The translations under genes and the position numbers were made by a program. Source: Xylaria sp. FL1777 (lineage: Eukaryota; Ascomycota; Sordariomycetes; Xylariales; Xylariaceae). From it: a stretch of 64,000 nucleotides of DNA. The notes below the pieces were generated by a model that saw only the letters and a list, made by a program, of their open reading frames with translations, made no database searches and was not told where the DNA came from. This document shows, in pieces, positions 11,585-24,000 of the stretch (position 1 is its first letter; each line of letters opens with the position of its first letter). The stretch is taken from the NCBI GenBank assembly GCA_022578965.1, contig MU400672.1, forward strand, positions 1 through 64,000. Reading direction: 5' to 3'.

Positions 11585-13800
11585 ACATCTTAGCGGTTTT
11601 GTTCGTGATGTTACAATTTACTTTCTAAGAAACATAAGCATACGCTTTCTGTTCAAAGCCGTTGTAGAAGGCTCTTAGGGGCCCTTTATATTAGAAGTTT
11701 TTTGGTCCGTCCTAATCTGTTCACAGCAGCAATATAAAGAGGAGGATACTCTAGACAGCCAAACATGCATTCATCAGGTAAAGGGACAAGAAGGCTAAGC
11801 CATTTGGTCTTTGGGCAGGAAAATATCTCGTGCAGCTCCGGCGTCAGGTACCCGGTAATGATATTTATTTTATCTTTGTTTATCAGAGAATTGAGTTAAA
11901 TATCTTTGGCCATGAGTAAAGTAAATTAATTTAAGTTTACTCTATTAACTAATCATTGCACTTTATTAAGGAATAATAACCAGAATGACGTTTTATCTAT
12001 GTTCTTTAGCAATTACATAGTTATAAATAAAATGCATATAAGAGGACCGTTGTGGTTCTATATAATCTACATAAATAAGGTATGAGAATATACACATATA
12101 AAGCTAGGAGGGGGAAGTCCTAAGTTTTGATAGTAATTTTGATAGATTGATTGCATGAATGGATGTAAAAATCGTCCTGGGTTGATACCGAGATCCCTAG
12201 ATAATGTTAGAGTTAATCTTGTGTAGGGGCTATAGATATTGTTGGGCAATGGTTACAATTCCCTTCCTTTGATACTAAATTACTAGTTATTCGTGATATC
12301 TACCTAGACTCGTTAATTGATGATAGACTTGTGATATAACGAACCGTATGTAGCTATGCGGGACTATCCCCGACGACCCTACTAGTCGTCCATATTCAAT
12401 ACACCCCCCTACGCACATCCCAGCCGTGAGTCGATAGAGCTACGTAGGACACAACTTGAGTTTCTCTTTTTATAGTAACGGTGCTAAGTGGCAATGTGAC
12501 AATGTGACATAAATATTTTCAGGTATCACAACGTACTAAAGTTTGTGGCGTATTTGCTGGCAGACATTGTGTCAGAGGTGTTTGTCTCCAGAGTATGGGT
12601 AAGGGCTCAATATTATTGATTCCTGAGTTTCCTCAAGAGTATTGGAAGGGCACCTATGCCTATGGGCGAAGATGAACCCCTTACTGACTTTGAGGTATTT
12701 AAATACCTTGTGAAGCATCTCTACCAGTCATATCAGAATAACTAAACTGTACCAGAAACCACCTAGCTGACGTGTCCAAGTATGTTTCGTGTTATAGCAG
12801 AGATTATTGCTAAGATATCTGATTTGCTAAGCAACCTGGCCCTATTTATTGATTGGAAAGTAACTCTACCCGAACGGAATCCCTTGCGTGTATTTAAAAC
12901 TAGAGGCTTCATGGCCAAGCAAGGAGGCAATTAATAGCTGCCTCTTACATGCAATCGAAAGGTAAGCAGCTTGAGTACTCAGGTAGCGGGGGATTAACCA
13001 TACAGCTACCGAGTCGTACGATTGTATATCCCTTTTGAGAGAAAATATTACCATTGGGGAAAAAGTGCTGAGTTGAAGTAAAACATCTTGGCATCGAGTC
13101 ACTGGTCTAAAGATTCATTGGTTCTGAAGTAAGGGGGATGCACCGTCATTCTAGTATTTTGTTGCTACCGTATGTTTTGGTTACCTACGTCTTGACCGGT
13201 AAGAACAGACAAACAAACCCCTAAATGGACTGGTGGGTGCAAGTATTGATTAGAAACGAATACATGTTTAGGAACCCGGAGGGGGCTCAGCAACACAAAC
13301 TAAACATGAGGCTTTGTTGATCCCTAATATTTGTCCTGGACCAGCCCACCGTATCCATTCTGCGGAGACAGTACGCTACATTCAAGTGAGAAGATGGCAT
13401 TTGATATGTCGACTTTGTCAAGCCCCGGTGATGTGCTCAAAAATTGGGAAACCAATGACGTCAGATATGAGTCTACTACCACAATATTCAAGAAAACCAT
13501 ACAGCTTCTTCAATTTATGGAAAGAGTAGATGGAGCCCCTTTCATATATAATGGTTTGATCCTTATCAAGACGTCTAGTGCGCGACGCTTGCCCTTTCCT
13601 TGCACCTAGTTATACATACACAATGGAGTCAGTAATAGCTACACAGTTATTAGGAGCCCCTTTCATATAAATTCAGTACTATTACATGTTTGAATTTGCT
13701 ATCTGATTTCATCTTTTGCACGTCCTACACTGACCCCCCAGGCCACCATAAATCTCACAGAGCGCACACCAAAGACCAACCACTACTACCAAAAGCCATT
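11585..13800. other. Gene-poor spacer with short degenerate ORFs
   Basis: No supported gene in about 2.2 kb. A 17-bp direct repeat with core GGAGCCCCTTTCATATA occurs at 13532-13548 and 13653-13669. A plus-strand ORF around 13394-13609 has plausible composition but no recognisable family and could be a gene fragment. Composition here is slightly AT-rich compared with the neighbours. Confidence 0.35.
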
Positions 13801-14748
13801 ATGTCGAACAGCGTTATACCTCATCCAGAACAACCTAATGTATACATCGATGGGTTCAATAAACCAGTCGTATCGGCTTGGATTGTTGTCACCTACGAAG
13901 AGAGACATGTCTATTTACCAACACGAATATGCTTCCCTCACCGAATTTGTTTAAGCATAGGCAAGCCAATTTCCCCTACTACCACCTATGAATCGGAACT
14001 ATTTCGTACTGCAAGCTGTGCTCTCGAAATCGGAGGAAAGCTATATGTCATATCCTCGATGGTTGAAAAGATCGCTAGCTCGGCTGATGGAACTAGGAAT
14101 GGAAATGTTTGGGACGATTCATCACAGCAGCGAATAGGGCAAGATATCTTGGACTCTGTGAGACTCGGTCGGGTGGTTTTCCAAGCCCCAGAATCGAGCT
14201 TTGTTGTCATTGAGGTGGCTGATAACTTCCGCGTTTGTCAGCATCGAACATGCCCACGTTGTTTGGGGCCTCTCGATAGCAACTGGTTGGCGACCAGAGA
14301 CACGCCGAACTGGAATGAAGATGCGAACATCTTGACACTCGATGGTCGACTGAGTGAGATGCAGGAGCTGAAGACGACGCACTTTATCAAACTAAGATGT
14401 TAATTAGTAAATAAGGCGGAGAAGAGCTTCGAAAACTACAACCTCCTTGAAGGTAATGTCAGCAGTCCTGACTCAAATGAGCCCATTGAGGCAGACTCTG
14501 GCAGTCTGGTAATGCACAACGAACACTATATCGGCATCGCTTATGAGCTAAAACGCGCGGAGGAGTTTGGCCAGGTCTTATTGTTCGATGACAAACTTTG
14601 GGCTTTCTTTGCACGGTGTTCAGATAGCTTCCCGCATTTGAAAGAGATGACGGGCCCATTGACTGTTACTAATGTCTGGAAGCACCTTGAACACATAGTA
14701 GGCAAAGGAGCTGAAAAGACCGAAACTCGAGAGATATTTCGGCGTTAA
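13801..14748 (+). pseudogene. Unrecognised gene interrupted by one in-frame TAA
   Basis: The frame that starts at the ATG at 13801 is open to a TAA at 14401-14403 and then stays open in the same frame to 14748, so about 315 codons are broken by a single stop. The part before the stop ends with a Cys-rich segment (CQHRTCPRCLGPLDSNW). The part after it is an ordinary soluble sequence (residues around YELKRAEEFGQVLLFDD). No intron can remove the stop, since no GT..AG pair of workable length surrounds it without breaking coding text. TAA could have come from CAA by one C-to-T change in a CpA context, the typical RIP target. The frame is also open upstream to 13690, but the ATG at 13801 begins the more protein-like segment. 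The family is unknown; two separate short genes is a less likely reading. Confidence 0.5.
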
Positions 14749-15420
14749 AACAAATTGAAAGGACTGATTATCAGAAACCCGACTCGACTTGCAAGTGTGA
14801 AGTTCAATGCTGACAAGAAAGAAGTTGTCTGGCGGGCTTGCGAGTAGCGAAGAAGAATAATGATGTCTATTGGCTACTAAAGCCTCTGGCGCTCTGTAGC
14901 TATACTAGAATATCGTAGGCCTCGCGTCAAATGGCTTGTCGTGCCCGATAGTAGCAGAACTTAAGCTAAACAATATCTATTGTTTTATCTTCAGCATCCG
15001 ACTACGGAAAACAGTCAGGCTCAAAAGCCTTGCGGTATTGACTGGTGAGTCTGACTTAAGTGACCAGAGATTAAACTCCTCTCGTCATCTAGTCTTAGCA
15101 CACCACGATAGGTGAGGCGAAAAGAATACAACAATTGGTAGCCTCATTCATTGTCCGACGGCTCACCGATATAATTGCCCTTGTGTGTGTGTCTCACAAT
15201 GACTAAGGGAGGATGCTGAAAAACTCCTGATAGCACCTTTCAAGTCTCTTCTGAGGAATCATCTTAGTTTAAGATGATACCTGCCCGCGTTTCTTTCCAG
15301 TTGAGTATGAGGGACTATTAGCTGCGTCAAAACAAGCAGCTTCGCTCCCTCTTTCAATCTCCTCTCTTCATTCATTGTGTTGGAATGACGTAGAAGTTCG
15401 AGCATATGCTCTTGAGCAGG
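14749..15420. other. Intergenic, nothing recognised
   Basis: No coding frame, repeat or RNA gene could be supported between the broken gene and the small membrane protein gene. Confidence 0.35.
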
Positions 15421-15813
15421 TCACGTATGCGCAATCGCCGTGTACAAAAATAAGGACAAACAGACCAGATGGACCAGAAGATGTACAAGCGGACCGCCAA
15501 GCACCGATGTTTCCTTGAGTTTATCCCGTGTCTCGTTTCGAATGCGAGTAGATGCTCGATAGCAAGGCCAGACATGATACGACCCCAGCGCAGCGGCCAT
15601 CAACCGCGTCGTAGTAGTACCGCAATCCGGACCGGCAATGATGACGAGGCATACCATGCTCGAGGCTAGCAAGAGCCCTCCGTACTGCCTTAAAATAAGT
15701 TTAGCAGCGGGCCCACAGCCGGGAAGCTGTCCCTCGGGGTGGGCAATGAAGGAGATGCCCGCAGCTGTCTCCACGGCGGCGTGCATGACGAATGCTAGCT
15801 TTTCCAGATGCAT
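15421..15813 (-). CDS. Small multi-pass membrane protein, fungal hypothetical family
   Basis: A 130-residue frame with several hydrophobic segments: about 5-25 (LAFVMHAAVETAAGISFIA), 45-62 (GGLLLASSMVCLVIIAG), 66-85 (TRLMAAALGSYHVWPCYRA) and 108-127 (LVHLLVHLVCLSLFLYTAI). The pattern of an initial LEKLAF-type helix, an LILRxYG block and a WPxYRA-type block is one I associate with small fungal proteins of about 130-150 residues with four predicted helices and no assigned function. That similarity is from memory and was not tested. No signal peptide is needed. No intron is apparent. The minus-strand start at 15813 gives the complete first helix. Confidence 0.6.
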   Translation of the reverse strand: MHLEKLAFVMHAAVETAAGISFIAHPEGQLPGCGPAAKLILRQYGGLLLASSMVCLVIIAGPDCGTTTTRLMAAALGSYHVWPCYRASTRIRNETRDKLKETSVLGGPLVHLLVHLVCLSLFLYTAIAHT

Positions 15814-17384
15814 TGTTGTCTGAATGTTGCCTCGGCTCGGGCACTCGACAACTATACGATTTCTCTTGCCGATATGCTGACATAAACGGAAAGCAAGCAG
15901 TGAGAATTATTCGTTTAAGGATCGAGTATGAACCCAGAATGCAGGATGATACAGATTAGGCTATAGAAGTTACATTGTATTTGCTCGTTTTGAGTATACA
16001 GATACTGGAAGTCGATAGTAACTCGAGGTACCGAATACGTAGGTACTTACCTCAAGGTATTCATGGGATTTAGATCTAGGACTAGGTAATTGGAATGCTT
16101 CGCCTTAGTTGTTATCATAGGTAGTAGAGCAAGAGGTGCCCTGGAAGCTCGGTTCCTTCTAAAGCTGACGCTGTAGATAGTACCTCCGTACTTAAGCTAG
16201 TGTATACCTAGCTTGAAACGCTCTATGACATGCAGAGGGGAAGAGGCCGGGGTCGGCACCCCACTAGCCCACTATACATAGGTACAGCCCCAGCACTCTA
16301 CAGTAGGTACTCCCAATAGGTATAACTTTCTACGTACCTTTCATCCAGTTCAGTCTTTTGGGTCGAAGTGGCTTATCTGACTTACTGAGTACAGGCAGGC
16401 GTGTCTACTAGTTGGAATCTGGTTCCCCGGTTTAATAACGCTGCACTTTTCTGCTCGTAAATACCTACTTACTTACATACCCACACTACCTATACTTCAC
16501 GCCCACCAACACAGAGAAGCAGACCCTCAAACCTCAGCAAGTCTTCCTGCTACTACTTAGTATTTATTTCCACTAGTATCATGGCCAACAATTCTAATTC
16601 TGCCCGACTACTCCGTCGCACAGGCTCTACACATATCCTGTTTCAGGCACTGATACCCGCCCGACGGTCACGGTACGAGGTCCAGCCGAACCCCTGCCGT
16701 GAGCTTGGTGACTGAAGCTGGTTCGCAACCATCGTGAAACGGGTGGCGGAGTGCAATAGCCAGAGCCGTTACATCCAACATTTGCCAATTCCGGCAATGT
16801 AAGCTGTTCTCGTGGCACGGTCCCTGCCTAGACGTTACTTAAGTTAGGTAGACCTGCATCTAACGCAACGCAGGCTCAAGCGTTAGCATGCGACTCGAGT
16901 CGTCATAGACTGGATGTCTGGCTGGCGTGCCCTCCGTCTAGCTAAACGATGTAGCTAAACTATCTTGGTTAACATGCTTATCTGGTCTGGTCTCTATCAT
17001 CACACCGCTTCGAGGTAACACGGCGTCTCTTCTCCCTTTCTACTTTGAATTGTACATTTGAGCGGTACATTGACGGCTGCGCATCCTACACTACAGCCAT
17101 TGTTTCCACCGACTAATAAGCTTCGATCCTGCTGCATCTACACTGCCTTCTTAACCTGCCTAAGCTATCCCTGTCACATTTTGTTTTTATTCAGCATCAA
17201 ATCCCAGTGGCCCCTGAGTTCTCGTCTGAAACTAGGTACTTATGTCATCTCCCCAACGACAAGACGCAACCATTCTTAGACAAACAGCAACCGAGTTCGT
17301 CAGTAACTTTTCACTCTCAACGAAGCTCGTGGCTGTCACGGCAAATAGCATTAGAGCCCGATTCGCTACTACACTCTCTACGTC
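15814..17384. other. Intergenic between divergent genes; TAGGTA-rich, PKS promoter at right end
   Basis: Non-coding region between the minus-strand membrane protein gene and the plus-strand type III PKS gene, so both promoters must lie here. TAGGTA/TACCTA-type motifs are frequent between about 16025 and 16500 (for example near 16041, 16280, 16306 and 16463). The part just upstream of 17385 is C/T-rich. No coding region is supported. Confidence 0.4.
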
Positions 17385-18835
17385 ATGACAACCAACAACG
17401 CATTTGGAGAGCTGGGCCTCTCCATTATCGGATTGGGGGCTCAATATCCACCAAATAAGCTTAAGCCGGATGAGCTGGCTAAGCTGGCCGCCAAGTTCCA
17501 TCCAAAATCACCCGCGTAAGCTCTAGCCAGAGGCAACTATGAAGGCAAATCCGCGGACTAACACAAGTATCACTATGTAGGATGGAAAAGATCCTTTCCA
17601 TTAACCGATTTACAGGAATTGAGACTCGTTCCTCGATAGGGACGGCAGAGCACCCGCTCGTCAACAATGTTGCTCCGCCGTCTATAGCGGAGCTCCACGC
17701 AACATTCATGAGCGACGGTGTGCCGCTTGCAGTGGAAGCAGCGCGCAAAGCACTGGCAGAGGCGCGTCTTGATGCCTTACAGATCACCCACGTAGTCTCC
17801 ACTACCTGTACTGACAGCGCAAACCCGGGATTCGATCACTATGTTGCCAAGGAGCTGGGTCTTGCACCGAGTGTTGAGAAAGTGCTTCTTCACGGCGTTG
17901 GCTGTGCAGGCGGATTAGCCTCGTTACGCACAGCTGCGAGTCTTGCGCTAGGACACAGATTTCGCGGCCGTGCTGCGCGTATCTTGTGTGTAGCACTTGA
18001 AGTAAGCACGACATTGGTACGTAGCGAGTTGGAAAGCATAGACAAGACTCAGAGCACGCGTATTGGAGCTTGTCTATTCTCAGACTGTGCGAGCGCTGTA
18101 ATCTTAAGTAACGGTGTTGGAGAGGCCACTGTAGAACCTGTGTACGAACTACTAGGCTGGGATCACAGGATCATCCCCGACACGGAGGGCGATTTGGGAT
18201 TCGACGCCGATCCTTTAGGCTGGAAAGTTGTACTCTCGCCGCGCGTGCCGAAAGTAACAGAGCAAGTTCTGGAACCTGCCTTCGCGGACTTAATAGCAAA
18301 CATAGAGCATCATTTACCCGAGACATATCGTACCGCGCCGGATTTTGACTGGGCGATGCACCCTGGCGGCCTCACAATTCTGACGAATGCGGAGCGCACC
18401 CTGAAGATATCGTCGGAGCATATGCGTGCTAGCTATCATCGATACATGGAGCACGGGAACTCGAGCTCTGCAACTATCTTTAGCGTCATGGACCACTTAC
18501 GTAGCAAGGAGATGGATTCCTATGCGCCTAATGGGCGGGTTAAGGAATACGTGGTTGGGTGCGCATTTGGCCCTGGTATTGCTGTTGAGATGTGCATGCT
18601 CAAGCGGAACATGGGTGCGCGCGGACTACAGACACCGCCGGAGACAGACAGCGAGGCGAGTAGGAGCGAAGGCGGTGATGAAGATGACAGAGATTGGACG
18701 AGCGTCGACGGAGAAAAGCAGGCATGTCCTATGTCGGCTGATCCCTATTTAGAACAAAAAGGAAACACAAGAGCTGCTCTAACAGATGATCAAGGATTCA
18801 TCATTGAGGCGCTAGAAAGTGTTGAATTGGACTGA
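17385..18835 (+). CDS. Type III polyketide synthase (chalcone/alkylresorcylic acid synthase-like)
   Basis: Homodimeric ketosynthase that extends an acyl-CoA starter with malonyl-CoA and cyclises the product to pyrones, resorcinols or resorcylic acids. Two exons, 17385-17515 and 17581-18835, separated by a 65-base intron with a CTAAC branch site and TAG acceptor, encode 461 residues. The N-terminal exon supplies the family start (LSIIGLGAQYPPNKLKP). The catalytic triad is complete: Cys152 in HGVGCAGG, His304 in WAMHPGG and Asn337 in EHGNSSSAT. The cyclisation-pocket motif CAFGPGIAVEM is also present. After about residue 385 an acidic tail rich in Glu, Asp and Ser extends beyond the thiolase fold, as in several fungal members. 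No tailoring genes sit beside it, so the product cannot be inferred. Fungal relatives such as Neurospora ORAS prefer long acyl-CoA starters. Confidence 0.95.
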
Positions 18836-19287
18836 AATGGAGAGGCCGCTACGGCTTGAGGACTGGTATTCGCGTCAGGCACTGCATAATGGTTGTATGA
18901 ATAGCGCATTTTGGTTACTAGACATCCTGATCGCTCATCGATAGAATCATAACTGCATAATACTAAGATTGGTGTGTAATAAGGTGACGATAGCCTATCG
19001 AGATGAGCATTATATTCATCTAGGAGATGTCTATCTGGGCAGTGAAATTAGAAATTAACCAATACAGACACGTCCTATTTGCTGGGTATGAATCGCACTC
19101 CATTTCATACGTCATGCGATTTGCTTCTTGTAGGCGTAATCATGTACAAAGGGCTATGATTAGGCACCGACGACATTAAGATAGCGAGATAGAAAGGGGT
19201 GACGTTCTAAGTCTTGTATTTCTTCAACATGACGTATGGCCATAGGAAAATATGACAGAAAGATTCTGAACACACATGTCAATATAA
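18836..19287. other. Intergenic between convergent genes
   Basis: The 3' flanks of the plus-strand PKS and the minus-strand aspartylglucosaminidase. No other feature is visible. Confidence 0.45.
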
Positions 19288-20763
19288 TTATAATTCCGAG
19301 CCTGCATCAAGAGGTAGAACAGAAACCACAGCAGTCTCGTTCATCGTCCCGCCACGATACGCGTACGTGAACGTCCAGCCCGATCCCGCGCCGCCGTGGT
19401 TACCGTTTTTGTCGACGACCACTATCCCGCTCTGCACGGCCGGATACTTCCTCAGCATGCGCCTGACGGCATCCTCGGCTGCGGCCTTCGGGTGCATGCC
19501 CAGCCGCAGGTTCTCGACGGCCTGGTAGCACGGCACTGCAGCGCGTGGGGTCAGTTTCACGGGCTCAAATATGATCTGTGGGTGCTTTGGAATAGGCCAA
19601 GCTTCTTGAAAATGAGTTTGACCGGAAGAAGAACCATGGCCCCTCAAAAGGCTATAGAATAGAAAAGGAAAGGGCAGGAGTTTTTAAAGAAATAGTCCTG
19701 GAGTTGCTCACCGAAACGCATCATGATGTCTCCGTCTCCCGTGGCGCCGCATCCGCCCACGTCGCCATCTACGTACGATCCACTGCCCGTAATCGGGCCA
19801 TCGCCCACGCGGCCAGGGATTTTGCGGCTCGCGCCGTTCGTCGAGGTCCCAGCAGCCATGGTGCCGGAGCTGTGAATCGCAATCATAGAGATGGTGTCGT
19901 GGCCCTCCGGGCTCTCGCGGGCCCGCAGCCGAGAGACGTAGTCTTCGGAGCTCGAGTTCAGCGCGAGGGGACTGTACGGCCCGCACGACGACGCCGGGTC
20001 GGGCGTCACATTGATGCGGTAGTTCGGCTGGCAGCCGCCGGCCTTCCATGCGGCGCAGGACGCGGCCGAGTCGAGCGTCGTGAGGTTCTGGACCGCGAAC
20101 CCGTTGCTGACAGCGAACTCCGTCGCGAAGTCCCCCGCCAGCATCGTGTGCGTGGTATGCTCCAGCACAGCGCGCGCGACGCCGATCGCGTTCTTGATGC
20201 GCCGGAGAGCCGCGACGCTGCCTGATTTCATGGTCGTGCCGTCCATGATCATCGCGTCGAGCGTCGTCTGCTCTGCAGTCAGCTTTGGATGTCGCGTGAC
20301 ATTCACATTCCTCTGCTTGACGCTTCTCGCTCACCTCGCAATTCTCGTCGGGCGAGCCGCCGTAGCCAACGCTACCATCGCACTGGTTCGCCTCGCACGT
20401 ACTGCATCCCACCTCGACGGCGTCTAGCGCCGACGTCTGCGCCTCGAGGAGTGAGAGATATGCGGCGTCAGTGCCCGCTGTGAACGGACCGCCCCACTGC
20501 AACACTTAGAGTCAACCATCGTGTGATCTATCAGCACGAAGTAAATCATGGCGATAAGGACTTACCGTGTTGATTACCAAAGGCAGACCCGGCGAATTGT
20601 TGTTCGTCCAGTTTGCATGGGCCGAGGCGGTTGGCCATGTGAACGGGAGTGCGGCAAGCGAGCTGAGGCCGAAGCCGCGGAGGAACCCCATGGCGAGTGT
20701 CATCGTGAGAATTAGCGAGATGAGATGCCGGTTCCTAGGAGGGGTATTATTGATTGGCTCCAT
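19288..20763 (-). CDS. N4-(beta-N-acetylglucosaminyl)-L-asparaginase (aspartylglucosaminidase)
   Basis: Ntn-hydrolase that splits the GlcNAc-Asn bond of N-linked glycopeptides, usually in the vacuole/lysosome or outside the cell. Four exons join in frame: 20763-20566, 20496-20335, 20267-19712 and 19535-19288, encoding 387 residues. The joins restore family text: [26 protein letters not shown] and [17 protein letters not shown]. The autocatalytic site is visible as GHDT, with the nucleophile Thr245 that becomes the N-terminus of the beta chain. Downstream blocks [19 protein letters not shown] and [12 protein letters not shown] match the substrate-binding region. The N-terminal hydrophobic stretch ([16 protein letters not shown]) is a signal peptide or anchor, after which the mature protein begins near residue 50. 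The start is the ATG at 20763; an in-frame GTG lies two codons further out. The last intron (176 bases) is longer than the others. The plus-strand ORFs over this GC-rich gene are shadows. Confidence 0.93.
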
Positions 20764-20940
20764 GGTCACATTGCGGCGATATATTGATTTCGATGCATGC
20801 TTGCTCGCATGGGTTTTCTATGGAATACGTACTGCGTAAGGATACGCAAGCCAAGACAACATCTCCAGGGGGTTTGCTGTTCATAGGGCTGGGGCTCAGG
20901 GGTTACGCTAACCCACGATGGCAGCTCGTCGGGGGACCTC

Positions 20941-21020
20941 GACGGTGGGCCACTACTACATACTTCCGACAATAAAAAATTAGACCAGAGGCGAGGTAAA
21001 AAGCTAAAGGCAAGGTTAAA
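20941..21020 (+). repeat. Left terminal inverted repeat
   Basis: Outer end begins GACGGTGGGCCACTAC. The block ACATACTTCCGACAAT is identical to the right copy. The composition is normal in its outer part, in contrast to the interior of the element. Confidence 0.85.
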
Positions 21021-24000
21021 AATTTATTTCTTACTTTGTTATAATTAACTATTGTACGGCAATAATAATTATTATGCCGCGCATTATAAATATTAATAAT
21101 TTTTAAGATTAAATTATTTTTTTGTACGAAATTAAAACTTTTGTTTTTAATATTTATAAATTTATTATTTAGTAAAGCTATTAATATATTTAGCATATAT
21201 TAAAACAATATATTTAGTTTTAAAAAGCTATATAATAAACTTTTAGCTTAAATTAGTTAAATAAAGTTTGATTTTAAATTGAGTTTTTATTTTTTGTATA
21301 AAAATAAAAAAACTAATTAATTTAAAATGATTTTTTTAAATTTAGCATTTTTATTAGCTTTTGTATAATATAACATTTTTATTTTAAGCATAAAATAAAA
21401 CATAAATATTATACGAAAAAAAAACACAACTAAGCTTTTTAATACATAACTAAATAGCTAAATTAACATATAAAAAAAAGCTTAGCTATTTAAAGCTTTA
21501 AAAAGAATTATTTATATAAGTTTATATAAATATAAGCTAGCATTTATATTAATAAAAACTAGCTTTATTAATACTATAAAATATAATAACTAAAAACTAT
21601 ATAATAATATAGTTAATTAATAACTTATTAACGTAAAGCATTTATTGTTTTAAGCTTAAACTTTTTATAATGTTTTAATAAGTATATAAAGCTTTAAAAA
21701 ATAAAAATTAAAGTTTATATAATAGCTTTTTCTTTTTATATAATAGCTTTTTTTTTTTATTTAATAGCTTTTTTTTTTATATAATAGTTAACTTATTAAA
21801 TTTATACTTATATTAATACATATTTACGTATAATTATTTAAATTTATATTAAGCTTTTTGTTTATATTACTTTAAATATATTAAAGCAGTTTTTTTATAT
21901 AATAAATATAGCTAATATATAACTTTTATTTATTAAAGCTAATATAAAAGTTAAAATAGCTTTATTTGTTAGTGCTTAAGCTTTTTTTGCAAAATTAAAT
22001 TAAGTAGTTATATTATATAAAAAACTTAACAAAAAAAAGCAAATTTATTAACAAAATAATTGTTTATTTTTATGCTATATATAAAGTTTTAATAAATAAA
22101 ACTAAAAAATTAAATTTTAGTAAAAACTTTTTTATATAAGCTTAATTAATTAATAAGTTTATTTTATTAATAAATTAAACATAAACAAGCTATTAAACAT
22201 ATTTAATAATTAAAATTTAATTATAATATATATAATTTATAGCTTAGTTTTTTGTATAAAAATAGCTAAATTTGTTTAGCTTTAAAATAATTATATTATA
22301 TAATGCTAAAAAAATTAGTTATATATTATTTTAAAAAAACTTTTTAAAATATATAAAAATTTCAAAGTAAACTAAAAAATTTTTATTTTTTTAAGTTTTA
22401 TAGCTAAAAGGCTTGTTTATATAATAATTAGCTTTTTAGAAAATATTAAAATTAATGCTTTTTTTTTACTAAAAACAAAAAAGTAATATAATATGCAACT
22501 TAATAAAATAAGCTTTAATGAAATTTTTTGTACAAAAAAAAATTAAAAGCATTTATATTTATAGTTTTATTTTTAGCTTTAAAAGCATATATAATAGCAT
22601 AAAAAAAATAGCTAATAGCTATATTTATTTATTATTAAACATTTAACTAATAAATATAATTAATATATATATATAAATTAATATATTGTTATATAATAAT
22701 TAACTTGCTTAAATAAACATTTTAAAAAAAAATTACTTAGTATTAAAATAATAGTTTAATTTAAACAAAAATTTTATTTTATTTAATATGCTGCAAAAAA
22801 TAATAAAAAATTTTAAAGAAAACTAAATAAAATTATTATACAATTTATTTTTTAAGCTAAAATAATTAGCTTTTAGTAAATTAAATAAATCTATGTATTA
22901 AAATAAAATTTATAAATTTTATAGCTATATAATTAAAACTTTTAATTAAAGTTTTTTTTATTTTTAGTTTTTTAGGTTAAATTACTAGTATTAAAACACT
23001 AGTACAAAATTGCTTTATATAGTTAATAAAATTTTTTGTACAATTAATAGAATTTTTTTTATAATTAATAAAACTTTTTGTACAATTAATAAAATAGTTT
23101 ATATAATTTAAAAAAAAAAAGTGTTTAGTTTAAATAATAAACAAATTAACTAATTTTTTTAATTTTTTTGTTTTAATTAAAAGAAATAATATATTTAAAA
23201 AGCTAAATTTATTATATAAAAAATTTAAATAGCTAAGTTTATTATATAGCAAAACTACTTTATAAAACGTGTTATTATTAAAATTTTTATATAAAAATCT
23301 TATTTTTTCTGTTTTTTTTTTTTTTTTTAGCTTAATTGTTTTTTTAAAAAAAGAAAAAATTTTAAAAATATATAAAAACATAGTTATATAAAAACTTTTA
23401 ACAGATTTTAAATAAAATTTTCTTTTAGAACTAAAAAAGTTTTTTATTATATAACTAAAAAAGCTTAACTTTTAGTTTTTAAATAAATAAATAACTAATT
23501 TAAATAAAATTTAAGCAATAGCTTTAATAGTATATTTTGTTAAATTAAAGTAAATATTATATTTAAGCTTAATATATAATTATATAAAAGTTTAAATTTA
23601 TACGTTTTTTTTTTATTTAAAATTTTTATATAAACAAATAAAGTTTTTAAGCTTATATTAACTTATATAGCTAAATTAAAAACATAAATATATTAATAAA
23701 ATTATATTTATATAAGTGCTTTAAACCTTTATATAAAAGCTAGTTATTTATTTAATAATATATTAATTTTTATAAGTTAACTTAAATTTTAAAAACTAAA
23801 AATAGCTATTATATAACATTTTATTTGCTTTTTTTAATTAATTTAAGTTTTTTTTATATACTTTATATATTTTTTTGTATATAATTAATTTAGTAATATA
23901 TTATAGTTATTATGTTTATATAACTATTTAAATTAAAGCTATACTTAAACGTTAATTATAAATTTAAAAAAAAATAAATAAACAAAAAAATATTATTTAA

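Noticed and set aside
13331..13609. Small plus-strand gene of 92 codons
   Set aside because: Plausible composition but no family, no intron evidence, and overlapping alternative frames of similar length; kept only as a possible fragment.
19704..20505. Long plus-strand and alternative-frame ORFs over the aspartylglucosaminidase gene
   Set aside because: GC-rich shadow frames with Arg/Ala/His-rich low-complexity translations; the real frame shows catalytic and family motifs.
23130..23381. Minus-strand ORF of 83 codons in the TIR element
   Set aside because: Low-complexity Lys/Phe/Leu/Asn string due to AT composition, without transposase motifs.
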